DNA of 64,000 nucleotides from Acanthosepion esculentum (Eukaryota; Mollusca; Cephalopoda; Sepiida; Sepiidae): positions 72,288,824 to 72,352,823 of the forward strand of contig OZ038485.1 of assembly GCA_964036315.1 (NCBI GenBank). Reading direction: 5' to 3'. Positions 38,926-52,200 of the stretch are shown here, piece by piece (the first letter of the stretch is position 1; every line of letters starts with the position of its first letter). Position numbers and translations under genes: made by a program. The notes below the pieces were generated by a model. The model saw only the letters and a list, made by a program, of their open reading frames with translations. It searched no databases and had not been told where the DNA came from.

Positions 38926-39856
38926 TACACCTAAAATTCAATATTTTTCAAAATTTGTAAAACTTCAAATTTGCAATATAACTTTGTGAAAAATGTTGAA
39001 ACTTGTTGAAATCAATACTTTTCGATCGATACCATATCGATTTTCAATAATTTTATTGGTTTTCTAAAGATTTCAATAAGTAAATCAATTTTACACGCAA
39101 TCTTGTTTAACGTTGAAAAACAAGCCAAAACAGCATGCTTTTACACCTAAAATTCAATATTTTTCAAAACTTTGTAAAACTTAAAATTTGCAATTTAACT
39201 TTGTGAAAACAGTTGAAAGTTGTTGAAATGAATACTTTTCGATCGGTAACATATCGATTTTCAATAATTTTATTGGTTTTCTAAAGATTTCAATAAGTAA
39301 ATCAATTTTACAAACAACCGTGTTTAAGGTTGAAAAACAATCCAAAACAGCTTCCTTTTACACCTAAAATTCAATATTTTTCAAAACTTTGTAAAACTTA
39401 AAATTTGCAATATAACTTTGTGAAATCTGTTGAAACTTGTTGAAATCAATACTTTTCAATCGATAACATATCGATTTTAAATAATTTTATTGGTTTTCTA
39501 AAGATTTCAATATGTAAATCAATTTTACAAACAACCGTGTTTAAGGTTGAAAACCAAGCCAAAACAGCTTGCTTTTACTCCTAAAATTCAATATTTTACA
39601 AAGCTTTGTAAAACTTAAAATTTGCAATTTAACTTTGTGAAAACAGTTGAAAGTTGTTGAAATGAATACTTCTCGATCGGTAACATATCGATTTTCAATA
39701 ATTTTATTGGTTTTCTAAAGATTTCAATAAGTAAATCAATTTTACAAACAACCGTGTTTAAGGTTGAAAAACAAACCAAAACAGCTTGCTTTTACACGTA
39801 AAATTCAATATTTTTCAAAACTTTGTAAAACTTAAAATTTGCAATATAACTTTGTG
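38926..39856 (+). repeat. Duplicated four-monomer segment (partner at 46,296-47,226)
   Basis: Offset 7,370 bp (34 monomers minus 8). Shared rare markers are AACTTCAAATTTGC, GAAAAATGTTG, TGAAATCTGTTG, TTTTACTCCTAAA and CAAAGCTTTG. Several single-base differences exist, such as CAATCTTG versus CAACCTTG and TTTTCAATCG versus TTTTCGATCG, so this pair is older than the 18-kb-spaced pairs. Confidence 0.78.
39019..39452 (+). repeat. H(CATGC)-K(CAATCC) dimer
   Basis: Sixth occurrence. H carries the private CGCAATCTTG change. The following monomer opens TTTTCAATCG, one of the few broken headers. Confidence 0.78.
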
Positions 39857-40909
39857 CAAACTGTTGAAACTTGTTGAAATCAATAGTTTTCGATCGACAA
39901 CATATCGATTTTCAATAATTTTATTGGTTTTCTAAAGATTTCAATAAGTAAATCAATTTTAAACGCAACCTTGTTTAACGTTGAAAAACAAGCCAAAACA
40001 GCTTCCTTTTACACCTAAAATTCAATATTTTTCTAAACTTTGTAAAACTTAAAATTTGCAATATAACTTTGTGACAACTGTTGAAACTTGTTGAAACCAA
40101 TAGTTTTCGATCGATAACATATCGATTTTCAATAATTTTATTGGTTTTCTAAAGATTTCAATAAGTAAATCAATTTTACACGCAACCGTGTTTAACGTTG
40201 AAAAAGAAGCCAAAACAGCTTGCTTTTACACCTAAAATTCAATATTTTTCAAAATTTGTAAAACTTAAAATTTGCAATATAACTTTGTGAAAACTGTTGA
40301 AACTTGTTGAAATCAATACTTTTCGATCGATACCATATCGATTTTCAATAATTGTATTGGTTTTCTAAAGATTTCCATAAGTAAATCAATTTTACACGCA
40401 ACCTTGTTTAACGTTGAAAAACAAGCCAAAACAGCTTGCTTTTACACCTAAAATTCAATATTTTTCAAAACTTTGTAAAACTTAAAATTTGCAATATAAC
40501 TTTGTGAAAACTGTTGAAACTTGTTGAAATCAATAGTTTTCGATCGATAACATATCGATTTTCAATAATTTTATTGGTTTTCTAAAGATTTCAATAAGTA
40601 AATCAATTTTTCATACAGCCGTGTTTAACGTTGAAAAAAAGCCAAAACAGCTTCCTTTTACACCTAAAATTCAATATTTTTCAAAACTTTGTAAAACTTA
40701 AAATTTGCAATATAACTGTGTGAAAACTGTTGAAACTTGTTGAAATCAATACTTTTCGATCGGTAACATATTGATTTTCAATAATTTTATTGGTTTTCTA
40801 AAGATTTCAATATGTAAATCAATTTTACAAACAACCGTGTTTAAGGTTGAAAAACAAGCCAAAACAGCTTGCTTTTACACCTAAAATTCAATATTTTTCA
40901 AAACTTTGT

Positions 40910-41479
40910 AAAACTTAAAATTTGCAATATAACTTTGTGAAAACTGTTGAAACTTGTTGAAATCAATACTTTTCGATCGATAACATATCGATTTTCAATA
41001 ATTTTATTGGTTTTCTAAAGATTTCAATAAGTAAATCAATTTTACAAACAACAGTGTTTAAAGTTGAAAAACAACTCAAAACAGCTTGCTTTTACACCTA
41101 AAATTCAATATTTTTCAAAACTATGTAAAACTTAAAATTTGCAATATAACTTTGTGAAAACTGTTGAAACTTGTTGAAATCAATACTTTTCGATCGATAA
41201 CATATGGATTTTCAATAATTTTATTGGTTTTCTAAAGATTTCAATAAGTAAATCAATTTTACAAACAACCGTGTTTAAGGTTGAAAAACAAGCCAAAACA
41301 GCTTGCTTTTACACCTAAAATTCAATATTTTTCAAAACTTTGTAAAACTTAAAATTTGCAATATAACTTTGTGAAAACAGTTGAAAGTTGTTGAAATGAA
41401 TACTTTTCGATCGGTAACATATCGATTTTCAATAATTTTATTGGTTTTCTAAAGATTTCAATAAGTAAATCAATTTTAC
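40910..41479 (+). repeat. Duplicated segment with the CATATGG header (partner at 47,848-48,417)
   Basis: Offset 6,938 bp (32 monomers minus 6). Both copies carry the AACTCAAAAC P monomer, the CAAAACTATG variant and the rare CATATGGATT header (41,201; 48,139). A few single-base differences are visible, including AATCATTTT near 48,155. Confidence 0.75.
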
Positions 41480-41835
41480 ACGCAACCTTGTTTAACGTTG
41501 AAAAACATGCCAAAACAGCATGCTTTTACACCTAAAATTCAATATTTTTCAAAACTTTGTAAAACTTAATTTGCAATTTAACTTTGTGAAAACAGTTGAA
41601 AGTTGTTGAAATGAATACTTTTCGATCGGTAACATATCGATTTTCAATAATTTTATTGGTTTTCTAAAGATTTCAATAAGTAAATCAATTTTACAAACAA
41701 CCGTGTTTAAGGTTGAAAAACAATCCAAAACAGCTTCCTTTTACACCTAAAATTCAATATTTTTCAAAACTTTGTAAAACTTAAAATTTGCAATATAACT
41801 TTGTGAAAACTGTTGAAACTTGTTGAAATCAATAG
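41404..41835 (+). repeat. H(CATGC)-K(CAATCC) dimer with a 215-bp H monomer
   Basis: Seventh occurrence. H here has a GG header, AAACATGCC and a 2-bp deletion in ACTTAATTTGC, so it is 215 bp. Confidence 0.78.
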
Positions 41836-42703
41836 TTTTCGATCGATAACATATCGATTTTCAATAATTTTATTGGTTTTCTAAAGATTTCAATAAGTAA
41901 ATCAATTTTTCATACAGCCGTGTTCAACGTTGAAAAAGAAGCCAAAACAGCTTGCTTTTACACCTAAAATTCAATATTTTTCAAAACTTTGTAAAACTTA
42001 AAATTTGCAATATAACTTTGTGAAAACTGTTGAAACTTGTTGAAATCAATACTTTTCGATCGATAACATATCGATTTTCAATAATTTTATTGGTTTTCTA
42101 AAGATTTCAATAAGTAAATCAATTTTTCAAACAGCCGTGTTTAACGTTGAAAAAGAAGCCAAAACAGCTTGCTTTTACACCTAAAATTCAATATTTTTCA
42201 AAACTTTGTAAAACTTAAAATTTGCAATATAACTTTGTGAAAACTGTTGAAACTTGTTGAAATCAATACTTTTCGATCGATAACATATCGATTTTCAATA
42301 ATTTTATTGGTTTTCTAAAGATGTCAATAAGTAAATCAATTTTTCATACAGCTTTGTTCAACGTTGAAAAAGAAGCCAAAACAGCTTGCTTTTACACCTA
42401 AAATTCAATATTTTTCAAAACTTTGTAAAACTTAAAATTTGCAATATAACTTTGTGAAAACTGTTGAAACTTGTTGAAATCAATAGTTTTCGATCGATAA
42501 CATATCGATTTTCAATAATTTTATTGGTTTTCTAAAGATTTCAATAAGTAAATCAATTTTACACGCAACCGTGTTTAACGTTGAAAAAGAAGCCAAAACA
42601 GCTTGCTTTTACACCTAAAATTCAATATTTTTCAAAACTTTGTAAAACTTAAAATTTGCAATATAACTTTGTGAAAACTGTTGAAACTTGTTGAAATCAA
42701 TAC

Positions 42704-43137
42704 TTTTCGATCGATACCATATCGATTTTCAATAATTTTATTGGTTTTATAAAGATTTCAATAAGTAAATCAATTTTATACGCAACCTTGTTTAACGTTG
42801 AAAAACAAGCCAAAACAGCATGCTTTTACACCTAAAATTCAATATTTTTCAAAACTTTGTAAAACTTAAAATTTGCAATTTAACTTTGTGAAAACAGTTG
42901 AAAGTTGTTGAAATGAATACTTTTCGATCGGTAACATATCGATTTTCAATAATTTTATTGGTTTTCTAAAGATTTCAATAAGTAAATCAATTTTACAAAC
43001 AACCGTGTTTAAGGTTGAAAAACAATCCAAAACAGCTTCCTTTTACACCTAAAATTCAATATTTTTCAAAACTTTGTAAAACTTAAAATTTGCAATATAA
43101 CTTTGTGAAAACTGTTGAAACTTGTTGAAATCAATAG
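42704..43137 (+). repeat. H(CATGC)-K(CAATCC) dimer
   Basis: Eighth occurrence, in copy 1 of the 5-monomer HOR. H has GGTTTTATAAAG and TTTTATACGC changes. Confidence 0.78.
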
Positions 43138-43787
43138 TTTTCGATCGATAACATATCGATTTTCAATAATTTTATTGGTTTTCTAAAGATTTCAATAAGT
43201 AAATCAATTTTACAAACAACAGTTTTTAACGTTGAAAAAGAAGCCAAAACAGCTTGCTTTTACACCTAAAATTCAATATTTTTCAAAACTTTGTAAAACT
43301 TAAAATTTGCAATATAACTTTGTGAAAACTGTAGAAACTTGTTGAAATGAATACTTTTCGATCGATAACATATCGATTTTCAATAATTTTATTGGTTTTC
43401 TAAAGATTTCAATAAGTAAATCAATTTTACAAACAACCATGTTTAACGTTGAAAAACAAGCCAAAACAGCTTGCTTTTACACCTAAAATTCAATATTTTT
43501 CAATACTTTGTAAAACTTAAAATTTGCAATATAACTTTGTGAAAACTGTTGAAACTTGTTGAAATCAATAGTTTTCGATCGATAACATATCGATTTTCCA
43601 TAATTTTATTGGTTTTCTAAAGATTTCAATAAGTAAATCAATTTTACACGCAACCGTGTTTAACGTTGAAAAAGAAGCCAAAACAGCTTCCTTTTACACC
43701 TAAAATTCAATATTTTTCAAAATTTGTAAAACTTAAAATTTGCAATATAACTTTGTGAAAACTGTTGAAACTTGTTGAAATCAATAC

Positions 43788-44221
43788 TTTTCGATCGATA
43801 CCATATCGATTTTCAATAATTTTATTGGTTTTCTAAAGATTTCAATAAGTAAATCAATTTTACACGCAACCTTGTTTAACGTTGAAAAAAAAGCCAAAAC
43901 AGCATGCTTTTACACCTAAAATTCAATATTTTTCAAAACTTTGTAAAACTTAAAATTTGCAATTTAACTTTGTGAAAACAGTTGAAAGTTGTTGAAATGA
44001 ATACTTTTCGATCGGTAACATATCGATTTTCAATAATTTTATTGGTTTTCTAAAGATTTCAATAAGTAAATCAATTTTACAAACAACCGTGTTTAAGGTT
44101 GAAAAACAATCCAAAACAGCTTCCTTTTACACCTAAAATTCAATATTTTTCAAAACTTTGTAAAACTTAAAATTTGCAATATAACTTTGTGAAAACTGTT
44201 GAAACTTGTTGAAATCAATAG
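43788..44221 (+). repeat. H(CATGC)-K(CAATCC) dimer
   Basis: Ninth occurrence, in copy 2 of the 5-monomer HOR. H has GAAAAAAAAGCC in place of GAAAAACAAGCC. Confidence 0.78.
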
Positions 44222-46295
44222 TTTTCGATCGATAACATATCGATTTTCAATAATTTTATTGGTTTTCTAAAGATTTCAATAAGTAAATCAATTTTACAAA
44301 CAACAGTTTTTAACGTTGAAAAAGAAGCCAAAACAGCTTGCTTTTACAACTAAAATTCAATATTTTTCAAAACTTTGTAAAACTTAAAATTTGCAATATA
44401 ACTTTGTGAAAACTGTAGAAACTTGTTGAAATGAATACTTTTCGATCGGTAACATATCGATTTTCAATAATTTTATTGGTTTTCTAAAGATTTCAATAAG
44501 TAAATCAATTTTACAAACAACCATGTTTAACGTTGAAAAACAAGCCAAAACAGCTTGCTTTTACACCTAAAATTCAATATTTTTCAAAACTTTGTAAAAC
44601 TTAAAATTTGCAATATAACTTTGTGAAAACTGTTGAAACTTGTTGAAATCAATAGTTTTCGATCGATAACATATCGATTTTCAATAATTTTATTGGTTTT
44701 CTAAAGATTTCAATAAGTAAATCAATTTTTCATACAGCCGTGTTCAACGTTGAAAAAGAAGCCAAAACAGCTTGCTTTTACACCTAAAATTCAATATTTT
44801 TCAAAACTTTGTAAAACTTAAAATTTGCAATATAACTTTGTGAAAACTGTTGAAACTTGTTGAAATGAATACTTTTCGATCGGTAACATATTGATTTTCA
44901 ATAATTTTCTTGGTTTTCTAAAGATTTCAATATGTAAATCAATTTTACAAACAAGCGTGTTTAAGGATGAAAAACAAGCCAAAACAGCTTGCTTTTACAC
45001 CTAAAATTCAATATTTTTCAAAACTTTGTAAAACTTAAAATTTGCAATATAACTTTGTGAAAACTGTTGAAACTTGTTGAAATCAATACTTTTCGATCGA
45101 TAACATATCGATTTTCAATAATTTTATTGGTTTTCTAAAGATTTCAATAAGTAAATCAATTTTTCAAACAGCCGTGTTTAACGTTGAAAAACAAGCCAAA
45201 ACAGCTTGCTTTTACACCTAAAATTCAATATTTTTCAAAACTTTGTAAAACTTAAAATTTGCAATATAACTTTGTGAAAACTGTTGAAACTTGTTGAAAT
45301 CAATACTTTTCGATCGATAACATATCGATTTTCAATAATTTTATTGGTTTTCTAAAGATTTCAATAAGTAAATCAATTTTTCATACAGCCGTGTTCAACG
45401 TTGAAAAAGAAGCCAAAACAGCTTGCTTTTACACCTAAAATTCAATATTTTTCAAAACTTTGTAAAACTTAAAATTTGCAATATAACTTTGTGAAAACTG
45501 TTGAAACTTGATGAAATGAATAGTTTTCGATCGATAACATATCGATTTTCAATAATTTTATTGGTTTTCTAAAGATTTCAATAAGTAAATCAATTTTACA
45601 CGCAACCGTGTTTAACGTTGAAAAAGAAGCCAAAATAGCTTGCTTTTACACCTAAAATTCAATATTTTTCAAAATTTGTAAAACTTAAAATTTGCAATAT
45701 AACTTTGTGAAAACTGTTGAAACTTGTTGAAATCAATACTTTTCGATCGATACCATATCGATTTTCAATAATTTTATTGGTTTTATAAAGATTTCAATAA
45801 GTAAATCAATTTTACATGCAACCTTGTTTAACGTTGAAAAACAAGCCAAAACAGCATGCTTTTACACCTAAAATTCAATATTTTTCAAAACTTTGTAAAA
45901 CTTAAAATTTGCAATTTAACTTTGTGAAAAGAGTTGAAAGTTGTTGAAATGAATACTTTTCGATCGGTAACATATCGATTTTCAATAATTTTATTGGTTT
46001 TCTAAAGATTTCAATAAGTAAATCAATTTTTCATACAGCCGTGTTTAACGTTGAAAAAAAGCCAAAACAGCTTCCTTTTACACCTAAAATTCAATATTTT
46101 TCAAAATTTTGTAAAACTTAAAATTTGCAATATAACTTTGTGAAAACTGTTGAAACTTGTTGAAATCAATAGTTTTCGATCGATAACATATCGATTTTCA
46201 ATAATTTTATTGGTTTTCTAAAGATTTCAATAAGTAAATCAATTTTACACGCAACCGTGTTTAACGTTGAAAAAGAAGCCAAAACAGCTTGCTTT

Positions 46296-47226
46296 TACAC
46301 CTAAAATTCAATATTTTTCAAAATTTGTAAAACTTCAAATTTGCAATATAACTTTGTGAAAAATGTTGAAACTTGTTGAAATCAATACTTTTCGATCGAT
46401 ACCATATCGATTTTCAATAATTTTATTGGTTTTCTAAAGATTTCAATAAGAAAATCAATTTTACACGCAACCTTGTTTAACGTTGAAAAACAAGCCAAAA
46501 CAGCATGGTTTTACAACTAAAATTCAATATTTTTCAAAACTTTGTAAAACTTAAAATTTGCAATTTAACTTTGTGAAAACAGTTGAAACTTGTTGAAATC
46601 AATACTTTTCGATCGGTAACATATCGATTTTCAATAATTTTATTGGTTTTCTAAAGATTTCAATAAGTAAATCAATTTTACAAACAACCGTGTTTAAGGT
46701 TGAAAAACAATCCAAAACAGCTTCCTTTCACACCTAAAATTCAATATTTTTCAAAACTTTGTAAAACTTAAAATTTGCAATATAACTTTGTGAAATCTGT
46801 TGAAACTTGTTGAAATCAATACTTTTCGATCGATAACATATCGATTTTCAATAATTTTATTGGTTTTCTAAAGATTTCAATATGTAAATCAATTTTACAA
46901 ACAACCGTGTTTAAGGTTGAAAACCAAGCCAAAACAGCTTGCTTTTACTCCTAAAATTCAATATTTTTCAAAGCTTTGTAAAACTTAAAATTTGCAATTT
47001 AACTTTGTGAAAACAGTTGAAAGTTGTTGAAATGAATACTTCTCGATCGGTAACATATCGATTTTCAATAATTTTATTGGTTTTCTAAAGATTTCAATAA
47101 GTAAATCAATTTTACAAACAACCGTGTTTAAGGTTGAAAAACAAACCAAAACAGCTTGCTTTTACACGTAAAATTCAATATTTTTCAAAACTTTGTAAAA
47201 CTTAAAATTTGCAATATAACTTTGTG
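46296..47226 (+). repeat. Second copy of the 38,926-39,856 segment
   Basis: Partner at offset 7,370. It carries private changes AATAAGAAAATC, GCATGGTTTTACAAC and CCTTTCACACC. The end of H reads AACTTGTTGAAATC, whereas the partner has AAGTTGTTGAAATG, which looks like a small conversion tract. Confidence 0.76.
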
Positions 47227-49283
47227 AAAACTGTTGAAACTTGTTGAAATCAATACTTTTCGATCGATAACATATCGATTTTCAATAATTTTATTGGTTT
47301 TCTAAAGATTTCAATATGTAAATCAATTTTACAAACAACCGTGTTTAAGGTTGAAAACCAAGCCAAAACAGCTTCCTTTTACTCCTAAAATTCAATATTT
47401 TTCAAAACTTTGTAAAACTTAAAATTTGCAATTTAACTTTGTGAAAACAGTTGAAAGTTGTTGAAATGAATACTTCTCGATCGGTAACATATCGATTTTC
47501 AATAATTTTATTGGTTTTCTAAAGATTTCAATAAGTAAATCAATTTTACAAACAACCGTGTTAAAGGTTGAAAAACAAGCCAAAACAGCTTGCTTTTACA
47601 CGTAAAATTCAATATTTTTCAAAACTTTGTAAAACTTAAAATTTGCAATATAACTTTGTGCAAACTGTTGAAACTTGTTGAAATCAATAGTTTTCGATCG
47701 ATAACATATCGATTTTCAATAATTTTATTGGTTTTCTAAAGATTTCAATAAGTAAATCAATTTTTCATACAGCCGTGTTTAACGTTGCAAAACAAGCCAA
47801 AACAGCTTCCTTTTACACTTAAAATTCAATATTTTTCAAAACTTTTTAAAACTTAAAATTTGCAATATAACTTTGTGAAAACTGTTGAAACTTGTTGAAA
47901 TCAATACTTTTCGATCGATAACATATCGATTTTCAATAATTTTATTGGTTTTCTAAAGATTTCAATAAGTAAATCAATTTTACAAACAACAGTGTTTAAC
48001 GTTGAAAAACAACTCAAAACAGCTTGCTTTTACACCTAAAATTCAATATTTTTCAAAACTATGTAAAACTTAAAATTTGCAATATAACTTTGTGAAAACT
48101 GTTGAAACTTGTTGAAATCAATACTTTTCGATCGATAACATATGGATTTTCAATCATTTTATTGGTTTTCTAAAGATTTCAATAAGTAAATCAATTTTAC
48201 AAACAACCGTGTTTAAGGTTGAAAAACAAGCCAAAACAGCTTGCTTTTACATCTAAAATTCAATATTTTTCAAAACTTTGTAAAACTTAAAATTTGCAAT
48301 ATAACTTTGTGAAAACAGTTGAAAGTTGTTGAAATGAATACTTTTCGATCGGTAACATATCGATTTTCAATAATTTTATTGGTTTTCTAAAGATTTCAAT
48401 AAGTAAATCAATTTTACAAACAACCGTGTTTAAGGTTGAAAAACAAGCCAAAACAGCTTGCTTTTACACCTAAAATTCAATATTTTTCAAAACTTTGTAA
48501 AACTTAAAATTTGCAATATAACTTTGTGCAAACTGTTGAAACTTGTTGAAATCAATAGTTTTCGATCGACAACATATCGATTTTCAATAATTTTATTGGT
48601 TTTCTAAAGATTTCAATAAGTAAATCAATTTTAAACGCAACCTTGTTTAACGTTGAAAAACAAGCCAAAATAGCTTCCTTTTACACCTAAAATTCAATAT
48701 TTTTCAAAACTTTGTAAAACTTAAAATTTGCAATATAACTTTGTGAAAACTGTTGAAACTTGTTGAAATCAATAGTTTTCGATCGATAACATATCGATTT
48801 TCAATAATTTTATTGGTTTTCTAAAGATTTCAATAAGTAAATCAATTTTTCATACAGCCGTGTTTAACGTTGAAAAAGAAGCCAAAACAGCTTCCTTTTA
48901 CACCTAAAATTCAATATTTTTCAAAACTTTGTAAAACTTAAAATTTGCAATATAACTTTGTGAAAACTGTTGAAACTTGTTGAAATGAATACTTTTCGAT
49001 CGGTAACATATTGATTTTCAATAATTTTATTGGTTTTCTAAAGATTTCAATATGTAAATCAATTTTACAAACAACCGTGTTTAAGGTTGAAAAACAAGTC
49101 AAAACAGCTTGCTTTTACACCTAAAATTCAATATTTTTCAAAACTTTGTAAAACTTAAAATTTGCAATATAACTTTGTGAAAACTGTTGAAACTTGTTGA
49201 AATCAATACTTTTCGATCGATAACATATCTATTTTCAATAATTTTATTGGTTTTCTAAAGATTTCAATAAGTAAATCAATTTG

Positions 49284-52200
49284 ACACGCAACCGTGTTTA
49301 ACGTTGAAAAACAAGCCAAAACAGCTTCCTTTTACACATAAAATTCAATATTTTTCAAAACTTTGTAAAACTTAAAATTTGCAATATAACTTTGTGAAAA
49401 GTGTTGAAACTTGTTGAAATGAATACTTTTCGATCGGTAACATATCGATTTTCAATAATTTTATTGGTTTTCTAAAGATTTCAATAAGTAAATCAATTTT
49501 ACAAACAACCGTGTTTAAGGTTGAAAAACAAGCCAAAACAACTTGCTTTTACACCTAAAATTCAATATTTTTCAAAACTTTGTAAAACTTCAAATTTACA
49601 ATATAACTTTGGGAAAACTGTTGAAACTTGTCGAAATCAATACTTTTCGATCGATAACATATCGATTTTCAATAATTTTATTGGTTTTCTAAAGATTTCA
49701 ATAAGTAAATCAATTTTACAAACAACCGTGTTTAAGGTTGAAAAACAAGCCAAAACAGCTTGCTTTTACACCTAAAATTCAATATTTTTCAAAACTTTGT
49801 AAAACTTAAAATTTGCAATATAACTTTGTGCAAACTGTTGAAACTTGTTGAAATCAATAGTTTTCGATCGATAACATATCGATTTTCAATAATTTTATTG
49901 CTTTTCTAAAGATTTCAATAAGTAAATAAATTTTACACGCAACCGTGTTTAACGTTGAAAAAGAAGCCAAAACAGCTTGCTTTTACACCTAAAATTCAAT
50001 ATTTTTCAAAACTTTGTAAAACTTAAAATTTGCAATATAACTTTGTGAAAACTGTTGAAACTTGTTGAAATCAATACTTTTCGATCGATAACATTTCGAT
50101 TTTCAATAATTTTATTGGTTTTCTAAAGATTTCAATAAGTAAATCAATTTTACACGCACCCTTGTTTAACGTTGAAAAAGAAGCCAAAACAGCTTCCTTT
50201 TACACCTAAAATTCAATATTTTTCAAAACTTTGTAAAACATCAAATTTGCAATATACCTTTGTGAAAACTGTTGAAACTTGGTGAAATCAATACTTTTCG
50301 ATCGATAACATATCGATTTTCAATAATTTTATTGGTTTTCTAAAGATTTCAATAAGTAAATCAATTTTACAAACAACAGTTTTTAACGTTGAAAAACAAG
50401 CCAAAACACCTAAAATTCAATATTTTTCAAAACTTTGTAAAACTTAAAATTTGCAATATAACTTTGTGAAAACTGTTGAAACTTGTTGAAATCAATAGTT
50501 TTCGATCGGTAACATATCGATTTTCAATAATTTTATTGGTTTTCTAATGATTTCAATAAGTAAATCAATTTTACACGCAACCGTGTTTAACGTTGAAAAA
50601 CAAGCCAAAACAGCTTGCTTTTACTCCTAAAATTCAATATTTTTCAAAACTTTGTAAAACATAAATTTTGCAATATAACTTTGTGAAAACTGTTGAAACT
50701 TGTTGAAATCAATATTTTCGATCGATAACATATCGATTTTCAATAATTTTATTGGTTTTCTAAAGATTTCAATAAGTAAATCAATTTTACAAACAACCGT
50801 GTTTCAGGTTGAAAAACAAGCCAAAACAGCTTGCTTTTACACCTAAAATTAAATATTTTTCAAAACTTTGTAAAACTTAAAATTTACAATATAACTTTGT
50901 GAAAACTGTTGAAACTTGTCGAAATCAATACTTTTCGATCGATAACATATCGATTTTCAATAATTTTATTGGTTTTCTAAAGATTTCAATAAGTAAATCA
51001 ATTTTACACGCAACCTTGTTTAACGTTGAAAAACAAGAAAAAACAGCTTCCTTTTACACCTGAAATTCAATATTTTTCAAAACTTTGTAAAACTTAAAAT
51101 TTGCAATATAACTTTGTGAAAACAGCTGAAAGTGGTTGAAATGAATACTTTTCGATCGATAACATATCGATTTTCTATAATTTTATTGGTTTTCTAAAGA
51201 TTTCAATAAGTGAATCAATTTTACACGCAACCGTGTTTAACGTTGAAAAACAAGCCAAAACAGCTTGCTTTTACACCTAAAATTCAATATTTTTCAAAAC
51301 TTTGTAAATCTTAAAATTTGCAATATAACTTTGTGAAAACTGTTGAAACTTGTTGAAATGAATACTTTTCGATCGGTAACATATCGATTTTCAATAATTT
51401 TATTGGTTTTCTAAAGATTTCAATAAGTAAATCAATTTTACACGCAACCTTGTTTACCGTTGAAAAACAAGACAAAACAGCTTGCTTTTACACCTAAAAT
51501 TCAATATTTTTCAAAACTTTGTAAAACTTAAAATTTGCAATATAACTTTGTGCAAACTGTTGAAACTTGTTGAAATCAATACTTTTCGATCGATAACATA
51601 TCGATTTTCAATAATTTTATTGGTTTTCTAAAGATTTCAATATGTAAATCAATTTTACTAACAACAGTGTTTAACGTTGAAAAAGAAGCCAAAACAGCTT
51701 GCTTTTACACCTAAAATTCAATATTTTTCAAAACTTTGTAAAACTTACAATTTTCAATATAACTTTGTGCAAACTGTTGAAACTTGTTGAAATCAATACT
51801 TTTCGATCGATAACATATCGATTTTCAATAATTTTATTGCTTTTCTAAAGATTTCAATATGTAAATCAATTGTACAAACAACAGTGTTTAACGTTGAAAA
51901 AGAAGCCAAAACAGCTTGCTTTTACACCTAAAATTCAATATTTTTCAAAACTTTGTAAAACTTAAAATTTGCAATATAACTTTGTGAAAACTGTTGAAAC
52001 TTGTTGAAATCAATACTTTTCGATCGATAACATATCGATTTTCAATAATTTTATTGGTTTTCTAAAGATTTCAATAAGTAAATCAATTTTACACGCAACC
52101 TTGTTTAACGTTGAAAAACTAGCCAAAACAGCTTGCTTTTACACCTAAAATTCAATATTTTTCAAAATTTTGTAAAACTTAAAATTTGCCATATAACTTT

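Larger units (their letters stand above)
42372..44725 (+). repeat. 5-monomer higher-order repeat, about 1,084 bp, two copies
   Basis: The order Hg-H(CATGC)-K(CAATCC)-O-M occurs twice in tandem. H starts at 42,704 and 43,788, and AGTTTTTAAC is at 43,221 and 44,305, both 1,084 bp apart. The left part runs at 1,085 because the second Hg monomer has the 1-bp-shorter CAAAATTTG. Differences include GCTTGC versus GCTTCC in Hg, TTTCCATAAT near 43,599, CAATACTTTG near 43,502 and ACAACTAAA near 44,347. The same Hg-H-K-O order occurs once at about 1,088-1,952 without M. Confidence 0.83.
36925..49283 (+). repeat. Right-centre mosaic section; last section with T and F monomers
   Basis: About 57 monomers of mixed type. 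CTTCTCGATC headers at 35,331 and 37,718 are 2,387 bp apart (11 monomers). AACTCAAAAC P-type monomers lie at about 35,870, 38,040, 41,076 and 48,011. Two segment pairs link 39-41 kb to 46-48 kb. The last T-type box (TCATACAGCC) is at about 48,848-48,858, after which none is seen. A 2-base deletion (ACTTAATTTGC) marks a 215-bp monomer near 41,567. Confidence 0.85.

Noticed and set aside
49521..49775. 84-codon open frame on the plus strand
   Set aside because: It begins at TTG inside GTTGAAAAAC, which occurs in hundreds of monomers, and stays open only through two point changes (49,591 and 49,632). It is satellite, not a gene.
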